Assembly (NCBI GenBank): GCA_036417435.1
Contig: CM070900.1
Span: 31,287,496-31,351,495, forward strand
From: Inia geoffrensis
Taxonomy: Eukaryota; Chordata; Mammalia; Artiodactyla; Iniidae
DNA: 64,000 bases
Reading direction: 5' to 3'
Made by a program: the position numbers and the translations under genes. Position 1 is the stretch's first letter, and each line of letters opens with the position of its first letter. This document shows, one piece after another, positions 34,040 to 46,367 of this stretch. The notes under the pieces are model-generated. The model ran no database searches, was not told where the DNA came from, and saw nothing but the letters and a program-made list of their open reading frames with translations.

Positions 34040-35125
34040 TCATGAAGTGAACCTATCAACACAACAAAAAGGCCACCTACTGAATGGGAGGAGATATTTG
34101 CAAATGATATATCCCACAAGGGGTTAATATCCAAAATATACGAAGAACTCATACAACTCAACATCAAAAAGCAAACAATCCAATTTAAAAAATAGGCAGA
34201 GAATCTGAATAGGCAGTTTTCCAAAAAAGGCATACAGATGGCCAATAGGCATATGAAAAGATGCTCCCTAATCACCAGGGAAATGCACATCAAAACCACA
34301 ATGAGATACTACCTCATACTTGTCAGAATGGCTATTATCAAAAAGACAACAAATAACACGTGTTGATGAGGATGTGGAGAAAAGGGAACCCTCATGCACT
34401 GTTGGTGAGAATGTAAATTGGTGCAGCCACTAGAGAAAACAGTATGGAGCATCACCAAAAAGTTAAATTAGAACTACTATATGATCCAGCAATTCTACTC
34501 CTGGGTATTTATTCAAAGAAAATGAAAAGACTAATTAGAAAAGATACATGCACCCCTATGTTCATTGCAGCATTATTTACAATAGCCAAGATATGGAAAC
34601 AACTGAAGGGCACCTCAATAGGTGAATGGGTAAAGAAGATGTGATATATATATACAATGGAACATTACTCAGCCATAAAAAAGAAAGCAATCTTGCCATT
34701 TGTGACAATATGAATGGGCCTAGAGGGTATTATGCAAAGTGAAGTAAATCAGACTGAGAAAGACAAATACTGAATGATTTCACTTATATGTGGAATCTAA
34801 AAAATAAATGAACAAATATAACAAAACAGAAACAGAGTCATAGATACAGAGAACAAACAAGTGGTTGCCAGAGGGGAGGGAGGGAGGGGGATGAAAGAAA
34901 TAGACGAGGGAGATGAAGAGGTACAAACTTCCAGGTGCAAAATAAATGAGTCATGGGTATGAAATGTGCAGTGTGGGGAATAAATAATAACTGTGTATTA
35001 TCTTTTTATGGTGACATACGATAACTAGACTTATCATGGTGATCATTTTGAAATGTATAGAAATATCAAATCACTATGTGGTGCAATAGGAACATTGTGT
35101 TGTAGATCAATTATACTTCAAAAAC
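34040..35125 (+). mobile_element. L1, 5'-truncated, plus strand
   Basis: Begins inside ORF2 ('ggccacctactgaatgggag'), runs through the C-terminal ORF2 region ('catatgaaaagatgctccct', 'cactgttggtgagaatgtaa', 'tacaatggaacattactcag') and a 3' UTR with a strong G-rich tract (34873-34890), ending 'attatacttcaaaaac' plus an A-rich tail near 35125. A remnant frame at 34444-34644 keeps MFIAALFTIA. Elsewhere it has stops, including in the cysteine motif. The minus-strand frame 33982-34299 is antisense. Confidence 0.92.
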
Positions 35126-35300
35126 AAACAAACAAATTCATAGAAGAAGAGATCAGATGTGTGGTTACCAGAGATGGGGGGGTGGGGGGAGGGGGAACGG
35201 GATGAAGGCAGTCAAAAGGTACAAACTTGCAGTTATAAGATAAATAAGTACTAGGGATATAATGTATAACATGACAAATATAATTAATACTGCCATATGT
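35126..35300 (+). mobile_element. Old L1 3' part, left of MER1 insertion
   Basis: 'catagaagaagagatcagat' and 'gtggttaccagagatggggg' belong to an L1 3' UTR on the plus strand; it continues at 35894. A four-tract G-quadruplex motif lies at 35176-35201. Confidence 0.8.
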
Positions 35301-35885
35301 CAGCAGTCCCCAACCTTTTTGGCACCAGGGATCAGTTTTGTGAAAGACAATTTTCCCACGGACCAGGGAGGGGTGGGGATCGTTTGGGGATGATTCAAGC
35401 ACATTACATTTATTGTGCACTTTATTTCTATTATTATTACATTGTAATACATAATGAAATAATTATACAACTCACCATTATGCAGGATCAGTGAGAGCCC
35501 TGAGATTGTTTTCATTTGCCACTCACTGATTAGGTTCTGATATAAGTCTGCAAGCAACTGATTTATTACAGTCTCTGTGAAGTCAAACCTCTCTACTTAT
35601 GATAATCTGTATTTGCAGCCGCTCCCCAGCGCTAGCATCACTGCCTCAGCTCCACCTCAGATCATTGGCATTAGATTGTCATAAGGAGCGCACAACGTAG
35701 ATCCCTTGCATGCGCAGTTCACGGTAGGGTTCGTGCTCCTATGAGAATCTAATGCCGCAGCTGATCTGACAGGAGGCAGAGCTCAGGCAGTGGGGAGCGG
35801 CTGTAAATACAGATGAAGCTTTGATTGCTCATCTGCTGCTCACCTCCTGCTGTGTGGCCCGTAGCCCAGGGACTGGGGACCCCTG
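35301..35885 (+). mobile_element. Full-length MER1-like (MER1A type) hAT-Charlie element
   Basis: 585 bases with terminal inverted repeats (CAGCAGTCCCCAACC at the left, the inverse of CTGGGGACCCCTG at the right), the diagnostic 'tttttggcaccagggatcag' and 'gatcccttgcatgcgcagtt' stretches, and an AT-rich internal segment. A perfect 8-bp target duplication CCATATGT flanks it (35293-35300 and 35886-35893), the length expected of hAT transposition. No transposase, so it was mobilised in trans. Confidence 0.95.
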
Positions 35886-35893
35886 CCATATGT

Positions 35894-36115
35894 TATATGT
35901 AAAAGTTGTTAAGAGAGTAAATCCTAAGAGCTCCCATCACAAGGAAAAATATGGTTTCTATCTCTTTAATTTTGTATCTACATGAGATGATGGATGCTCA
36001 TTAAATGTATTGTGCTAATCATTTCATGATGTATGTAAGTCAATTAATTATGCTGTACATCTTAGACGTATGCAATGCCAAATGTCAACTATATCTCAAT
36101 AAAACTGGAGGAAAA
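35894..36115 (+). mobile_element. Old L1 3' part, right of MER1 insertion
   Basis: Resumes the L1 3' UTR: 'gttaagagagtaaatcctaa', 'gtatgtaagtcaattaatta' and 'caactatatctcaataaaac' with an A-rich end. Together with 35126-35300 it is one old L1 split by the transposon. Confidence 0.85.
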
Positions 36116-36452
36116 AAGTTTGTTTGCTCAGAACAACATTTTGCTTAAATACTAAAAGTGTGTCTTTTATCTTCATAGGTGAGTCTGAATGTTTGTTATA
36201 AGAAGCTACATTTGTTAAAATGTTTTCTGTAGAAACATGTTTGTGCTCACTGGAAAGTTGTAAACTATGTTTACCATAGTAGGTTGATTTTATCCACAAA
36301 CAGTTTGGGTAGTTAATTCATTAACATCTCTGATCTAGCTTTAATTAACTTTAACTCAACCTGTATAAAGATACTGTGGAATTTTTTTTTTAATTTGGAG
36401 CATAGCTAATAGCATACTTCCTCTTTTAAATAAATAATAGCAAAATATAACG

Positions 36453-36494
36453 CTTAACAAAATAGCTTTAAAGCTTAACAAAATAGCTTTAAAG
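36453..36494. repeat. Perfect 21-bp tandem duplication
   Basis: The unit CTTAACAAAATAGCTTTAAA plus G occurs twice with no mismatch. Confidence 0.95.
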
Positions 36495-36737
36495 CACAAT
36501 ACTTAATCCCCATTTGTCACTGTACCTAAAAGGCTGATATGCACTAAACATGTAATGAAATAATTTAAACATTTCAAACAGAATCCTGACTAGTCAGACA
36601 AAGGTATGGTGTCAAGATGATGGGGTATAACAACAACACTAAATTATCTACTGGTAAAATATTCCTTAAATATTATACTCAATTCTGACAAATTTTAAGA
36701 CAACATTAAATAGTAAAAGTGTGCTCCTAGAGACTTA

Positions 36738-36820
36738 CTCCCTTCCTCCCTCCCTTTCTTCCTTCCTTACTCACTTCCTCCCTCCTTCTAATTACTTCTT
36801 TCTTTTCTTTTCTTTTCTCA
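36738..36820. repeat. Pyrimidine-rich (CTTCC/TTCTT)n tract
   Basis: Imperfect CCTTCCTCCCTCC and TTTCTTTTCTTTTC units. Confidence 0.75.
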
Positions 36821-36904
36821 TGGCATCACTTTGAAAATCTATTCTCCTTTCCCAATCATATACAGTAAAATATGTTTAGCTCTGGCCAAAATATGGTACC
36901 CTCC

Positions 36905-36990
36905 TAGCTTTGCCTTGTGCTCTGTCTGATTTTCAACAAGATACTTGATCTCTATGCCATAGTTTTCTCAGCTATAAATGGGGAAAGAGT
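36905..36990 (+). repeat. MIR core fragment
   Basis: 'caagatacttgatctctatg' then 'ccatagttttctcagctata' then 'aatggggaaag' follow MIR. Confidence 0.45.
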
Positions 36991-37069
36991 TCTTTGATCA
37001 TACAAGCTAATTTATTCTTTACAACAATTCTATGATCAAAGAACTACTCTTATTCCCATCATACATATG

Positions 37070-40000
37070 TCATATACTTATATATATACACATATAAATA
37101 CATATGATTTATTTATATATATATACACGTAAAAGTACCTGAATTATAATAAAGGTTCAAAGTACACTATTATTATTATCATTGCTATTAATTTCATTTA
37201 CTATTATTATCATATTGCTTTTGTGACCTGTAGGTAGACAACTGGAACTTCTAATAATTCTTAGATTATTCACAAAGGAAACTGGTTCTTAGAAAACTTG
37301 CTAAGTTACCACACTGAACATACTCAAAAATTAATAGTGGAATTGACCGACTATATTTTTTTAGGTGTTCAATGAAGAACTGTTTAACTTCTAAGTAAAT
37401 ATGAACTCTACCAGGACAAAGAGCTCTTCAGTGTTGTTATCCAGATAAGCTGATCCAGAGATTATGTTTTCATTTATATGGTGATGACTGTGACATGTCC
37501 CAGGTAACTCTGTAAGACTGGGGGCTAAGGAGTTCAGTGGTGATATTCATTAACAAAGTCATCAAAAAATCATAGATATTAAATAATGGCAAAAAATTAA
37601 ATATACATTTTGAGATATAGTATTGGACACAGTTTCAACTTAACCATGGATATTTCATCTTGTTTATTCTCTGTACAGTTTTCCAAAAATGCATTTGAGA
37701 TTGCTTAATCTATACAATTATAGTTATAACAAACATGACAATGTAGAAAACTATATGCAACTTTTGGGAAATAGTTTTTACAAACACTTATCTTCTGAAT
37801 TAGTTTAAATACTATTGCAGGTTGATGAGCAGCTGTAGCATATTACAGTCCCTCACCCTAATTCACCTCTCTAAAATCTCCAAAGTGAGGCTTCCCCTTT
37901 GTTCCATTTCCCTTGGCTTCCTGTGCAATGTGACACTGTATGTATTTTGGTGTGATTTTACTCATTTGGAGGTTGGGGGAAGCAGGGAGCAAGAGAATTG
38001 GTACACAATTTGATCTACACAATGTTCTGCACCTCCCCAGAGATGCTATCAGAGATCTTTCTTATTTTCTTTCATTGCACCTGACTTTAACATGGTTATT
38101 GAACTCTTTCTTTCTTCCCAGTAGGTGGTATAGGTTTTACACAGGCATTCAACAAGGTCTTCCTCCATGCCAAGGAGATCATCAGATTGAATTCAGAGTC
38201 CTCTTTCCAATGGATTCAGAAAACATCAAAGCATAGGTGTTTCTATTACAACCAACAATACTTTATATTTTAATAAATATTCTCAAACATGGAACAATTT
38301 TAATAAAATTAAATTAGTACTTAAGGAATTTTAATTTCAAATATTATATCACACTGATTCACTGAGTGACCACTGTGGAAAAAAATGTAACCTAACAAAT
38401 GTAAGCTCCTTCCCTATGGGGAGTCTGAGAGAACTATAATTAGGAGGATTAAAAGTTATGATTTTTAAAGTATGAGATGTAATTGAAAATAATGTAATTA
38501 TTAAGTAAAATCGAGAGAACAAGTTTCTTCCCTTTACTTTCACTTCACTCTGCTTTGTCCTTGTCCCAGTGCTACCGTATTAGACTGAGGGACAAAGGAG
38601 AAGACAAGCAAAAAGATGCAATAGCCTAAATATTCTATCCATGAGGATCAGAATCTATACTACACAGCAGCATTCAAAGACTACAGGGCAGTGTTTCTAA
38701 GACTTCCGTGAAAAACCAACAGCTTGTTTTTAAAAATGACTTGTCAGTTGCAGAGTGATATTTTTGTAAATAAGTAAATTAAGAGAAAAATGATCACACA
38801 TGAATATCACAACAATGTCAACATGCTATAAAAGGTTCCAAACAGACACTCTTAATTTCTGTATCAACTCATTGCAGATCAGCAATAAACAGTTCTCAGA
38901 TTGGCACCAGTTAATGGATCACATCTGAGTAGGGAACATGAATATTTAAGAAATAACTTCTGCTAATGAAGGCTTCATGTTCCATAATTAGTTTAAAAAA
39001 ACTCTCTTTGGGAAAAAATCTTCCATACTGAAAAAATAAACCAATTGATATTCACATATACAATGACTATATCATAAAAAGTAACAACATTTTCTTGCTC
39101 ACAAAAATATATGAAACTTAAAAAAAGTGATTGCCTGACTCTCATCTATATATTTTGTAGTAGGGTACGTGATCCTGGAGAGGCTAAAACAGTTTTCTTA
39201 ATTTGAATCCAGATTTTTGATAATTCATCAGAGCCCCTAGGATTTTTTTCTGTTCTTCATTCCACTGACTACTGACTCTAGAAAAGTCACCCATAAGCTG
39301 ATTATGGTGTTCTCATTATACTACAAAATTTCTGTCAGCTGCTACCCAGAGCCTCCACCCTCTGCCCGTGAAGTTAAATGATAAAATGACTGGCATTCAG
39401 AGAAAAGTTTACTGCTGAAAAAATTATTCAGTTTCGAGTTTTCAAACCAACCAATGCTAATCAAAATCTACTTAAAAGTCCAAAAAAAAAAAAAAAGATA
39501 AATTATCAAGGTTTTTCCCTCAGTTCTATGGTCCCCCGTAGTTTGAATGTTTATGCTAAAGCAATGAACTTTTGAAATTATTATTTCACAGTTATTTTTA
39601 AAAAACATGAATTATGGACTGAGATCTTTCAAAAGACATTTGCTTTTTATCACATATAATCGGAATACTGAAAAAGACAGACAAAATATGTGTTTAAAAT
39701 ATAAAATGTCTTTAAAAGATTCTTAGAGGTTAGTGTAATAAAATATTTCTTATAGTTGGTACCAGGAAAGGAACTCCTCTTACATTAAAACAAAATTCAT
39801 AATAGGGGAGTTCAAAATGTAGTCTGCTAAATGGTAGCCATATTTACATCAGTAAGAGAACTAAGTGACCTGATCAGTAGGTCCCAAGGAAGATGAAATT
39901 ACACCATAAATGCCATAATGCTCACTTCCCATTACACACTGTGTTGGTTCATTCATTTCAATGCTGCACAAGGAAGCAGATGCAGGGAAAAGAACATCAG

Positions 40001-42184
40001 AACATTGACCAAAGGGAACTCTTAGACTTGACCAGCGCCTATGCCTTTAAACTGTCAGTGGCATTCCCATGAAAATGATGAAATGTGCTTGAATGTGTTA
40101 ATACATGTGAGTAAAATCAGTGACTACTGAGCATTTGGACAAATAGGTAGCATATCTGAGTAATTATTTCATGTCTCAGGTGTGTTGAAAAGCAAGCTCC
40201 TAAGGGGCAAGATATTTTACTACTTAAGAACACGAAATGCATTGACCAAAGTGACATATTGATATTAGAAAATGATTTTAAAAGAGATGTCATATTTTTG
40301 CAGAAAATTGAAGTTATGGACATCAGAGAAGCTATCTGTAAGAACTGGAAATGTCTGATTTTCCTTAAAATTCCACATAGATACTTTTAAAGAAAAGAGC
40401 TGATGCTGGGGAACCCAAATTCTCAGAGCTTACTCTGAAACTTTCTATTTATTCACAGTTCTTCAAACAAGACTGAGATTATTTCCTTCCTTTCCTATTC
40501 CTTCCTCCTCACATCTATTTGTTACTTAGTAACTGAAGCATCTAAAACAGGACGTGCAATGGTTTCTTGTTTGGATTAAGATAAGAACATTCATGATCTG
40601 GAAGCCCTCAGCCTCATGATCGAATTATGAGTTTGGCTCCACATAGCCAAAAAACTAAGTTTGTCCTTGTCCTAGAAATAATTAAATGGGAAATGAACCC
40701 ATTATCCAGTCTCCAAATTCAAAGAGAGTATAACATATTTGATGAACTCAGTCTTAAAACGAGATGCACAGCATACCCTCTTAGAAAAAATAGACCAAAA
40801 ATCAGAAATCTATGTACACAAGTGAATTAAGAGGCATATTCTTAGAGACTATACGTTTTCCAATAATGCCTTTTCTCAAAATATATTTGTCATCTTTCTT
40901 AGGAAATAGCCTTCACAGCATGTTATTTAATTATTTAATTTTTTTCTAAATAGTTTTTTCCTTGAGGATTTCATTTTATAGAAACAGTCTAAAGTTATCC
41001 TGAACTAAAAGGCAGGTGATTTAGAAGACTTGGAATAGGTTTGAGGTTTAAAAAAATTAGGTTATTTGCAATGAGATTTTTATCTAAGCTCATATTTATT
41101 TAAGCTTAAGTCAGAGACAATTGCACAAGAAGGATCTTATGAATGTATGGGATAATGGCAACAAAACCAGAAAACATCTAAACCTGATTATTGTTATTTT
41201 TCTGAAGCACATTCTTAATTTGTACATACATACTCAAATATAAGAATCAACTGATGCCTCATTAATTTAGTTACATGGAAAAATGTACATGCAGTCTACA
41301 GGTATTGTTACAGACATGATGAAATAGAAACTTCCATTACTTATTCTGAAGTTTTTAAGAGAATTTTGACCTGCAATCAGATATTTCCTGAGAGAATTTA
41401 GGACTCTAGTTAAAATGACCAAAGTAGGACTATTCTATTAACGTGAAGTCCTCCATCTATAATCAGCAACACACATTAGCTAGAGCTCAATTAAAAGGAC
41501 TAGAGACTTCAAGTAGGGATTCAAATGTAAAATGGTAACTCCGGTTTATATTAGTTATGCAGAATTTCAATTTGGCAAGAAAGTTGCAGAATTAAAAATC
41601 ACATTCAAATTGCCTTTTCAGTTTACCAGGGAATTTCCAAGAGTATGTGAAAGTCTTCCTATTCAATGTTGAGAAATGTTACTAAAATTATTGTACCTTT
41701 TAAAAGAAACTATATTAAAAGATAACTTATGTTGAATATTCCTACATTTTAAAAAATGCAATGAAAAAAACTGGTTTGAAGGAAACATGGTAGTTACACA
41801 GTCTCAAATTACAAAACAAAGTCAGACCAACTCATAATAATTCTATTATTTGCAAGTACAATGATGGTATGGTTAGAAGAAAGTTCAAATTTATTTCTAA
41901 ATATGGTAGACTAGTACTTAGTTATGAGTTGCAGGGTAATAAATTTATCTTATGGATGTGTATAATTTAAATTCACTGCTATATGACTAAGGTTTGTGAG
42001 AGATGAATACTCATACATGCAGAATGCAACAGACCAACTGCACATTTCTAAAATAGCCAGTAGCCAGTTGATATTTTTTAAAAGAATCATTGTATTTGAT
42101 TTCATACAACTTTGAAGTATAGCACACGCAAAATCCATTAAGATCCATGTATCTCAGACTTACTCTGGAGCAATTATCATTAAG
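37070..42184. other. 5-kb AT-rich stretch with nothing recognised
   Basis: Apart from a TATA/CATA tract at 37070-37130, I see no gene, RNA or secure repeat. A weak hint of a hAT-type piece near 38690-38770 ('cagtgtttctaagacttccg') could not be confirmed. Short frames (37822-38236, 40627-40830 plus; 40117-40323 minus) lack family resemblance. Confidence 0.4.
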
Positions 42185-42590
42185 AGGTCTGGAAGAAGAG
42201 AAACAACCAGCAAAGGAGATTAAGAAGTGCATCCAGTGAAACAGAAAGAAAACCAGGAGAAAATGGTGCACTGGAAGTCATGGATGAAAGCCTTTCAAAG
42301 ACGATGGAAAGATAAAAGGTGCAAAACGTTGCTGCTAAATAAAATGTGAAATGGGATAACTGAATTAAATATTGTGGAGAGGATTGGTGATCTTGATAAG
42401 ATAATCTGATGGAGAATTGAGGGAGATAACCTGACTGGTGTGAGTTCAAGGGAGTATGGAGAACATTAATTCTTTCGATGAGTTTTGCTATAAAATGGAA
42501 ATAAATGGAGTAACTGTTAAAAAGGCAAGTGCAGTCAAGAGAAGGTTATTTTAGGAAGAAATAATAGCATATTCATCTGATACTGAAAAA
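42185..42590 (+). repeat. Ancient mammalian repeat fragment (family A, middle part)
   Basis: 'agaaaaccaggagaaaatgg', 'gctgctaaataaaatgtgaa', 'cctgactggtgtgagttcaa' and 'tctttcgatgagttttgcta' match consecutive parts of the family seen at 11505-12825, continuing beyond where that copy ends. Minus-strand frames over it (42011-42449) are incidental. Confidence 0.55.
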
Positions 42591-43195
42591 GATTTGATTG
42601 AGGGTGTGAAAATATAAATATCAAAAGTTAAAACATGCTAGTCTCATACAAATATAATTATTATCAGCTCTTTATTTAACTTAATAATGAGATAAACAGA
42701 ACAATGGTGAAGAAGATTCAGTAAAAGGAAAGCTTGGAAAAAAAAAGAATCTGGGGTAAGATTGTAAAGTATAAAATATGCAGGGTAAGACTGCAAAGTT
42801 ATACACAGAACATACTGATATCTTACAGTAATTAAACTATAACCTTTGCAGTCATTTTTTTCCCCTGTAGGATAGAAATCTTTTTATCTTTCCAGGTGAA
42901 AATAACTTGCAATTTATCAATCTTCTGCAAATTAACATCAAACTTTACAGGTTTGGAGCCATAATCAATAGTAAATAGTACATCAAAATTACACCATTTT
43001 TAATAATCTACTTTAAAATGCACTAAAGATCAATAAATGGAGGGACACTAGGGTAAAATGATGGATTGATGTGTAAGAACACAAGTATAGTGAAATATTA
43101 ATTATAGAATTTTGGTTATAAATGTATTGTTCACTGTAAAATTCTTTTAATTTGCAATGTTTGATAATTGTTGAAATAAAACTTTTTTAGGAAAA
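42591..43195 (+). repeat. Anonymous DNA ending in an old L1-like 3' tail
   Basis: 'tgttcactgtaaaattcttt', 'taatttgcaatgtttgataa' and 'gttgaaataaaac' resemble an old L1 3' end (about 43020-43195). It appears inserted between two family A segments. Confidence 0.35.
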
Positions 43196-43339
43196 ATGCA
43201 TTCCCAAGTGTTAGATGATTTTTAAGTTAGATAATTAGAAAATACTCCAACTTTAGGAAAACACAAAGTAATCTTACCTTATTTCCAAGTTTGCATAGTT
43301 TTTCTTAACAGGGAAAGAGGATAATGTGGGACAAAGAGG

Positions 43340-43650
43340 GAAGATTTACTGAAGTAAAGATCAATACTCACACGTGCAAGAGGAGAAGGGATCCTATGTA
43401 CAAAGATGTTGGCCTTAGCTGCGATAGCCATTCATTCAGAATCGTATTTGGAGAAGGCAGAGTATTGGCGCTAATGAAAGTAGTTCAGGATATGAGGTGG
43501 GAGGGGTTTATAAAATTTCTCTTCTGAATGCTTCTATTGGAAGCAAGGATTGAGATTTGAGAAAAGAAAGAAGAGATCTAAAATAGTCATTTGGGAAGGT
43601 GGGAGAGCAGAGGCCCTGTGTGTCTCCACCTGTGTTCAACTGTGTTGGTA
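43340..43650 (+). repeat. Ancient mammalian repeat fragment (family A, 3' part)
   Basis: 'ttctcttctgaatgcttcta', 'ttggaagcaaggattgagat' and 'aatagtcatttgggaaggtg' match the downstream part of family A, so this and 42185-42590 are probably one copy. Confidence 0.5.
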
Positions 43651-44759
43651 AAGGTACAAGCAGCAGGTTGTATATATTTACTAGACTCATGGTTTTGCCA
43701 GGTGAGTATGATAGAGGACAAAGGTCTGTATGGTTCAGAGAAAACAGCCTTTGGTCTTTGGTGTTAAGGCTTGGAAAATTATTAATGATAAGATAGAAAA
43801 TGATTTTTTACCTAGAAAGAAGCTAATTCAAGCCAAAATTGAAATGTATGAGTGGAATAATCCATCCTTCCATTTCAGTTATTCAATCTACATGTTGGAA
43901 AAGATTTTTTGCATTGTAAAATTAAATACTGACAATCTTTCTACTGAAGGACGCATGTTTTGGGCTTAACTTGTACATTTCACAATGATTCTGCTTTTTC
44001 TTCTCTAGTAATACTGGTAGAAGTACATTAATAAGCTTAGTGTAGCAAACAAAATACAGATAATTATGCATCATTTTAGAGATATAATATTAAACACAGG
44101 AACTGAGCTCCTATAATTAAAATCACATGTACAAACTTAAAATTTAGCACACAAATAAGACTAGAAAATATCCATAATGGAATATCCTACTGGGTTTTCA
44201 GAATATATTTCATGAAACTTTGCATTTTAAGTGACTTTCTTTGTAAAACTCTGATTAGCTTTAATTTAAAGATAAGAAATTACCACTTGTACTTCTGCCT
44301 TAAAAAATCCGCCTATGTTATAAAGTTAACTCACATTCAAGCTTTGTTTTTAAATACATGCATTTAACTTCTCCTTGTTATTTTTTTAAAAAATCACGTC
44401 ACATAAATTAAATGAAAAACTATTTATGGTTTCTCACCAGTGTACTTAGACAAATAGTAATTGTATTGGTCTGTCTTCTTTTCTGTTTCTCTGAAAAGTT
44501 GTGTTCCTCAAATGAATAATTACTTACAGAAAATTAAATGTTGTTGATATGGTCTACTCATCCCCCTTGTACACAAAAACAGCAGAGCCTGTCTTCTTGG
44601 AAATCTATCTGTGTCATGTCGGATAAGCTTACTGTCCATGACACAACTGGCATCAATCCCTACTCAATTACACAAGAATATAATACTGTATTAAAAGACA
44701 AATAAGGCTTGATTTTAATTGGCAACAGCCTGTGAGTCCATGTTCAATTATACATTAAA
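43651..44759. other. Anonymous AT-rich DNA
   Basis: Nothing recognised. Confidence 0.35.
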
Positions 44760-45914
44760 AAGACCAATTATATATATATATTTTTTTAACATCTTTATTG
44801 TAGTATAATTGCTTTACAATATTGTGTTAGTTTCTGCTTTATAACAAAGTGAATCAGCTATACACATACATATATCCTCAAATCCCCTCACTCTGGTGTC
44901 TCCCTCCCACCCTCCCTATCCCACCCTTCTAGGTGGTCACAAAGCATGGAGCTGATCTCCCTGTGCTGTGGCTGCTTCCAACTACTTATCTATTTTACAT
45001 TTGGTAGTGTATATATGTCAATACCACTCTCTCACTTCATCCCAGCTTACCCTTCCCACTCCCTGTGTCCTCAAGCCCATTTTCTACATCTGCACCTTTA
45101 TTCCTGTCCTGCCCCTAGGTTCTTCAGAACCATTTTTTTTAGACTCCATATATATGTGTTAGCATACGGCATTTGTTTTACCCTTTCTGACTTACTTCAC
45201 TCTGTATGACAGACTCTAGGTCCACCTACCTCATTGCAAATAGCTCAATTTCATTTCTTCTTATGGCTGAGTAATATTCCATTGTATATATGTGCCACAT
45301 CTTCTTTATCCATTCATCTGTAGTGGACACTTAAGTTGTTTCCATCTCCTGGCTATTGTAAACAGAGCTGCAGTGAACACTGTGGAACATGACTCTTTTT
45401 GAATTATGGTTTTCTCAGGGTATATGCCCAGTAGTGGGATTGCTGGGTCGTATGGTAGTTCTATTTTTAGTTTTTTAAGGAACCTCCATTCTGTTCTCCA
45501 TAGTGGCTGTTATCACTTTACATTTCCACCAACAGTGCAAGAGGGTTCCCTTTCCTCCACACCCTCTCCAGCATTTTATTGTTTGTACATTTTTTGACGA
45601 TGGCCATTCTGACCGGTGTGAGGTGATACCTTGCTGTAGTTTTGATTTACATTTCTCTAATAATTCGTAAAGTTGAGCATTCTTTCATGTGTGTGTTGAC
45701 AATCTGTATATCTTCTTTGGAGAAATGTCTATTTAGGTCTTCTGCCCATTTTTGGACTGGGTTGTTTTTTTGATATTGAGCTGCATGAGCTGCTTGTAAA
45801 TTTTGGAGATGAATCCTTTGTCCACTGGCTCATTTGCAAATATTTCCTCCCATTCTGAGGGTTGCCTTTTCATCTTGTTTATGGTTTCCTTTGCTATGCA
45901 GACGATTTTAAATG

Positions 45915-46353
45915 GGACCTTATTATGATTTTAGGCAGCCTCTCTGGTAATGGGTGGGGTTGTGTTCCTGTCTTGCTAGTTGTTTGGTATGGGGTGTCCA
46001 GCACTATAGCTTGCTGGTCATCGAGTGGAGCTGGGTCTTAGCATTGAGATGGAGATGTCTGGGAGAGCTCTCACCGGTTGATATTATATGGGGTTGGGAG
46101 GTCTCTGGTGGTCCAGTGTCCTGAACTTGGCTCTCCCACCTCAGAGGCTCAGGCCTGACACCTGGCCAAAGCACCAAGACCTTGTCAGCCACACGGCTTG
46201 TCTGTGTGACTTTGAGCAAGCGACTTAACCTCTCTGTGCCTCAGTGTCTGTTTCCTCATCTACAGACTGGTGTTTGGCAGAGATGTTTTGCAGCTGTACT
46301 TCGAGAGATATACAGTGGTCAACCTCCCTGGAACCGGCTCTGACTTGACCACC
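45915..46353 (-). other. Non-ORF2 5' segment of the chimeric L1
   Basis: A 439-base, less AT-rich segment joined to the ORF2 3' portion and inside the same target duplication. The inner part probably derives from an L1 5' UTR; I say this from memory of ungulate L1 sequences. The frames 46004-46219 and 46225-46494 (minus) come from this segment and have no recognised product. Confidence 0.6.
46200..46275 (+). repeat. MIR core inside the chimeric insertion
   Basis: 'ctgtgtgactttgagcaagc', 'gacttaacctctctgtgcct' and 'cagtgtctgtttcctcatct' are a clear MIR core, with a 6-base insert relative to consensus. It is antisense to the L1 that carried it. Confidence 0.75.
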
Positions 46354-46367
46354 AAGACCAATTATAT

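Larger units (their letters stand above)
36116..36904. other. Anonymous DNA with small repeats
   Basis: Contains a perfect 21-bp tandem duplication (36453-36473 and 36474-36494) and a C/T-rich tract (36738-36820). No gene recognised. Confidence 0.5.
44774..46353 (-). mobile_element. Chimeric L1 insertion (L1 3' end plus extra 5' segment)
   Basis: One insertion bounded by a perfect 14-bp target duplication AAGACCAATTATAT (44760-44773 and 46354-46367). Positions 44774 to about 45914 are a minus-strand L1: T-rich tail, 3' UTR ('gtttctgctttataacaaag') and ORF2 C-terminal part, ending at 'tttgctatgcagacgatttt'. From about 45915 the sequence leaves ORF2 abruptly. From 45915 to about 46200, read on the minus strand, it resembles the remembered 5' UTR of cetartiodactyl L1 ('aaccccacccattaccagag', 'ggctgcctaaaatcataat'). 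The outermost 150 bases (46200-46353) include a MIR-like core. Most of the L1 body is missing. Confidence 0.85.
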
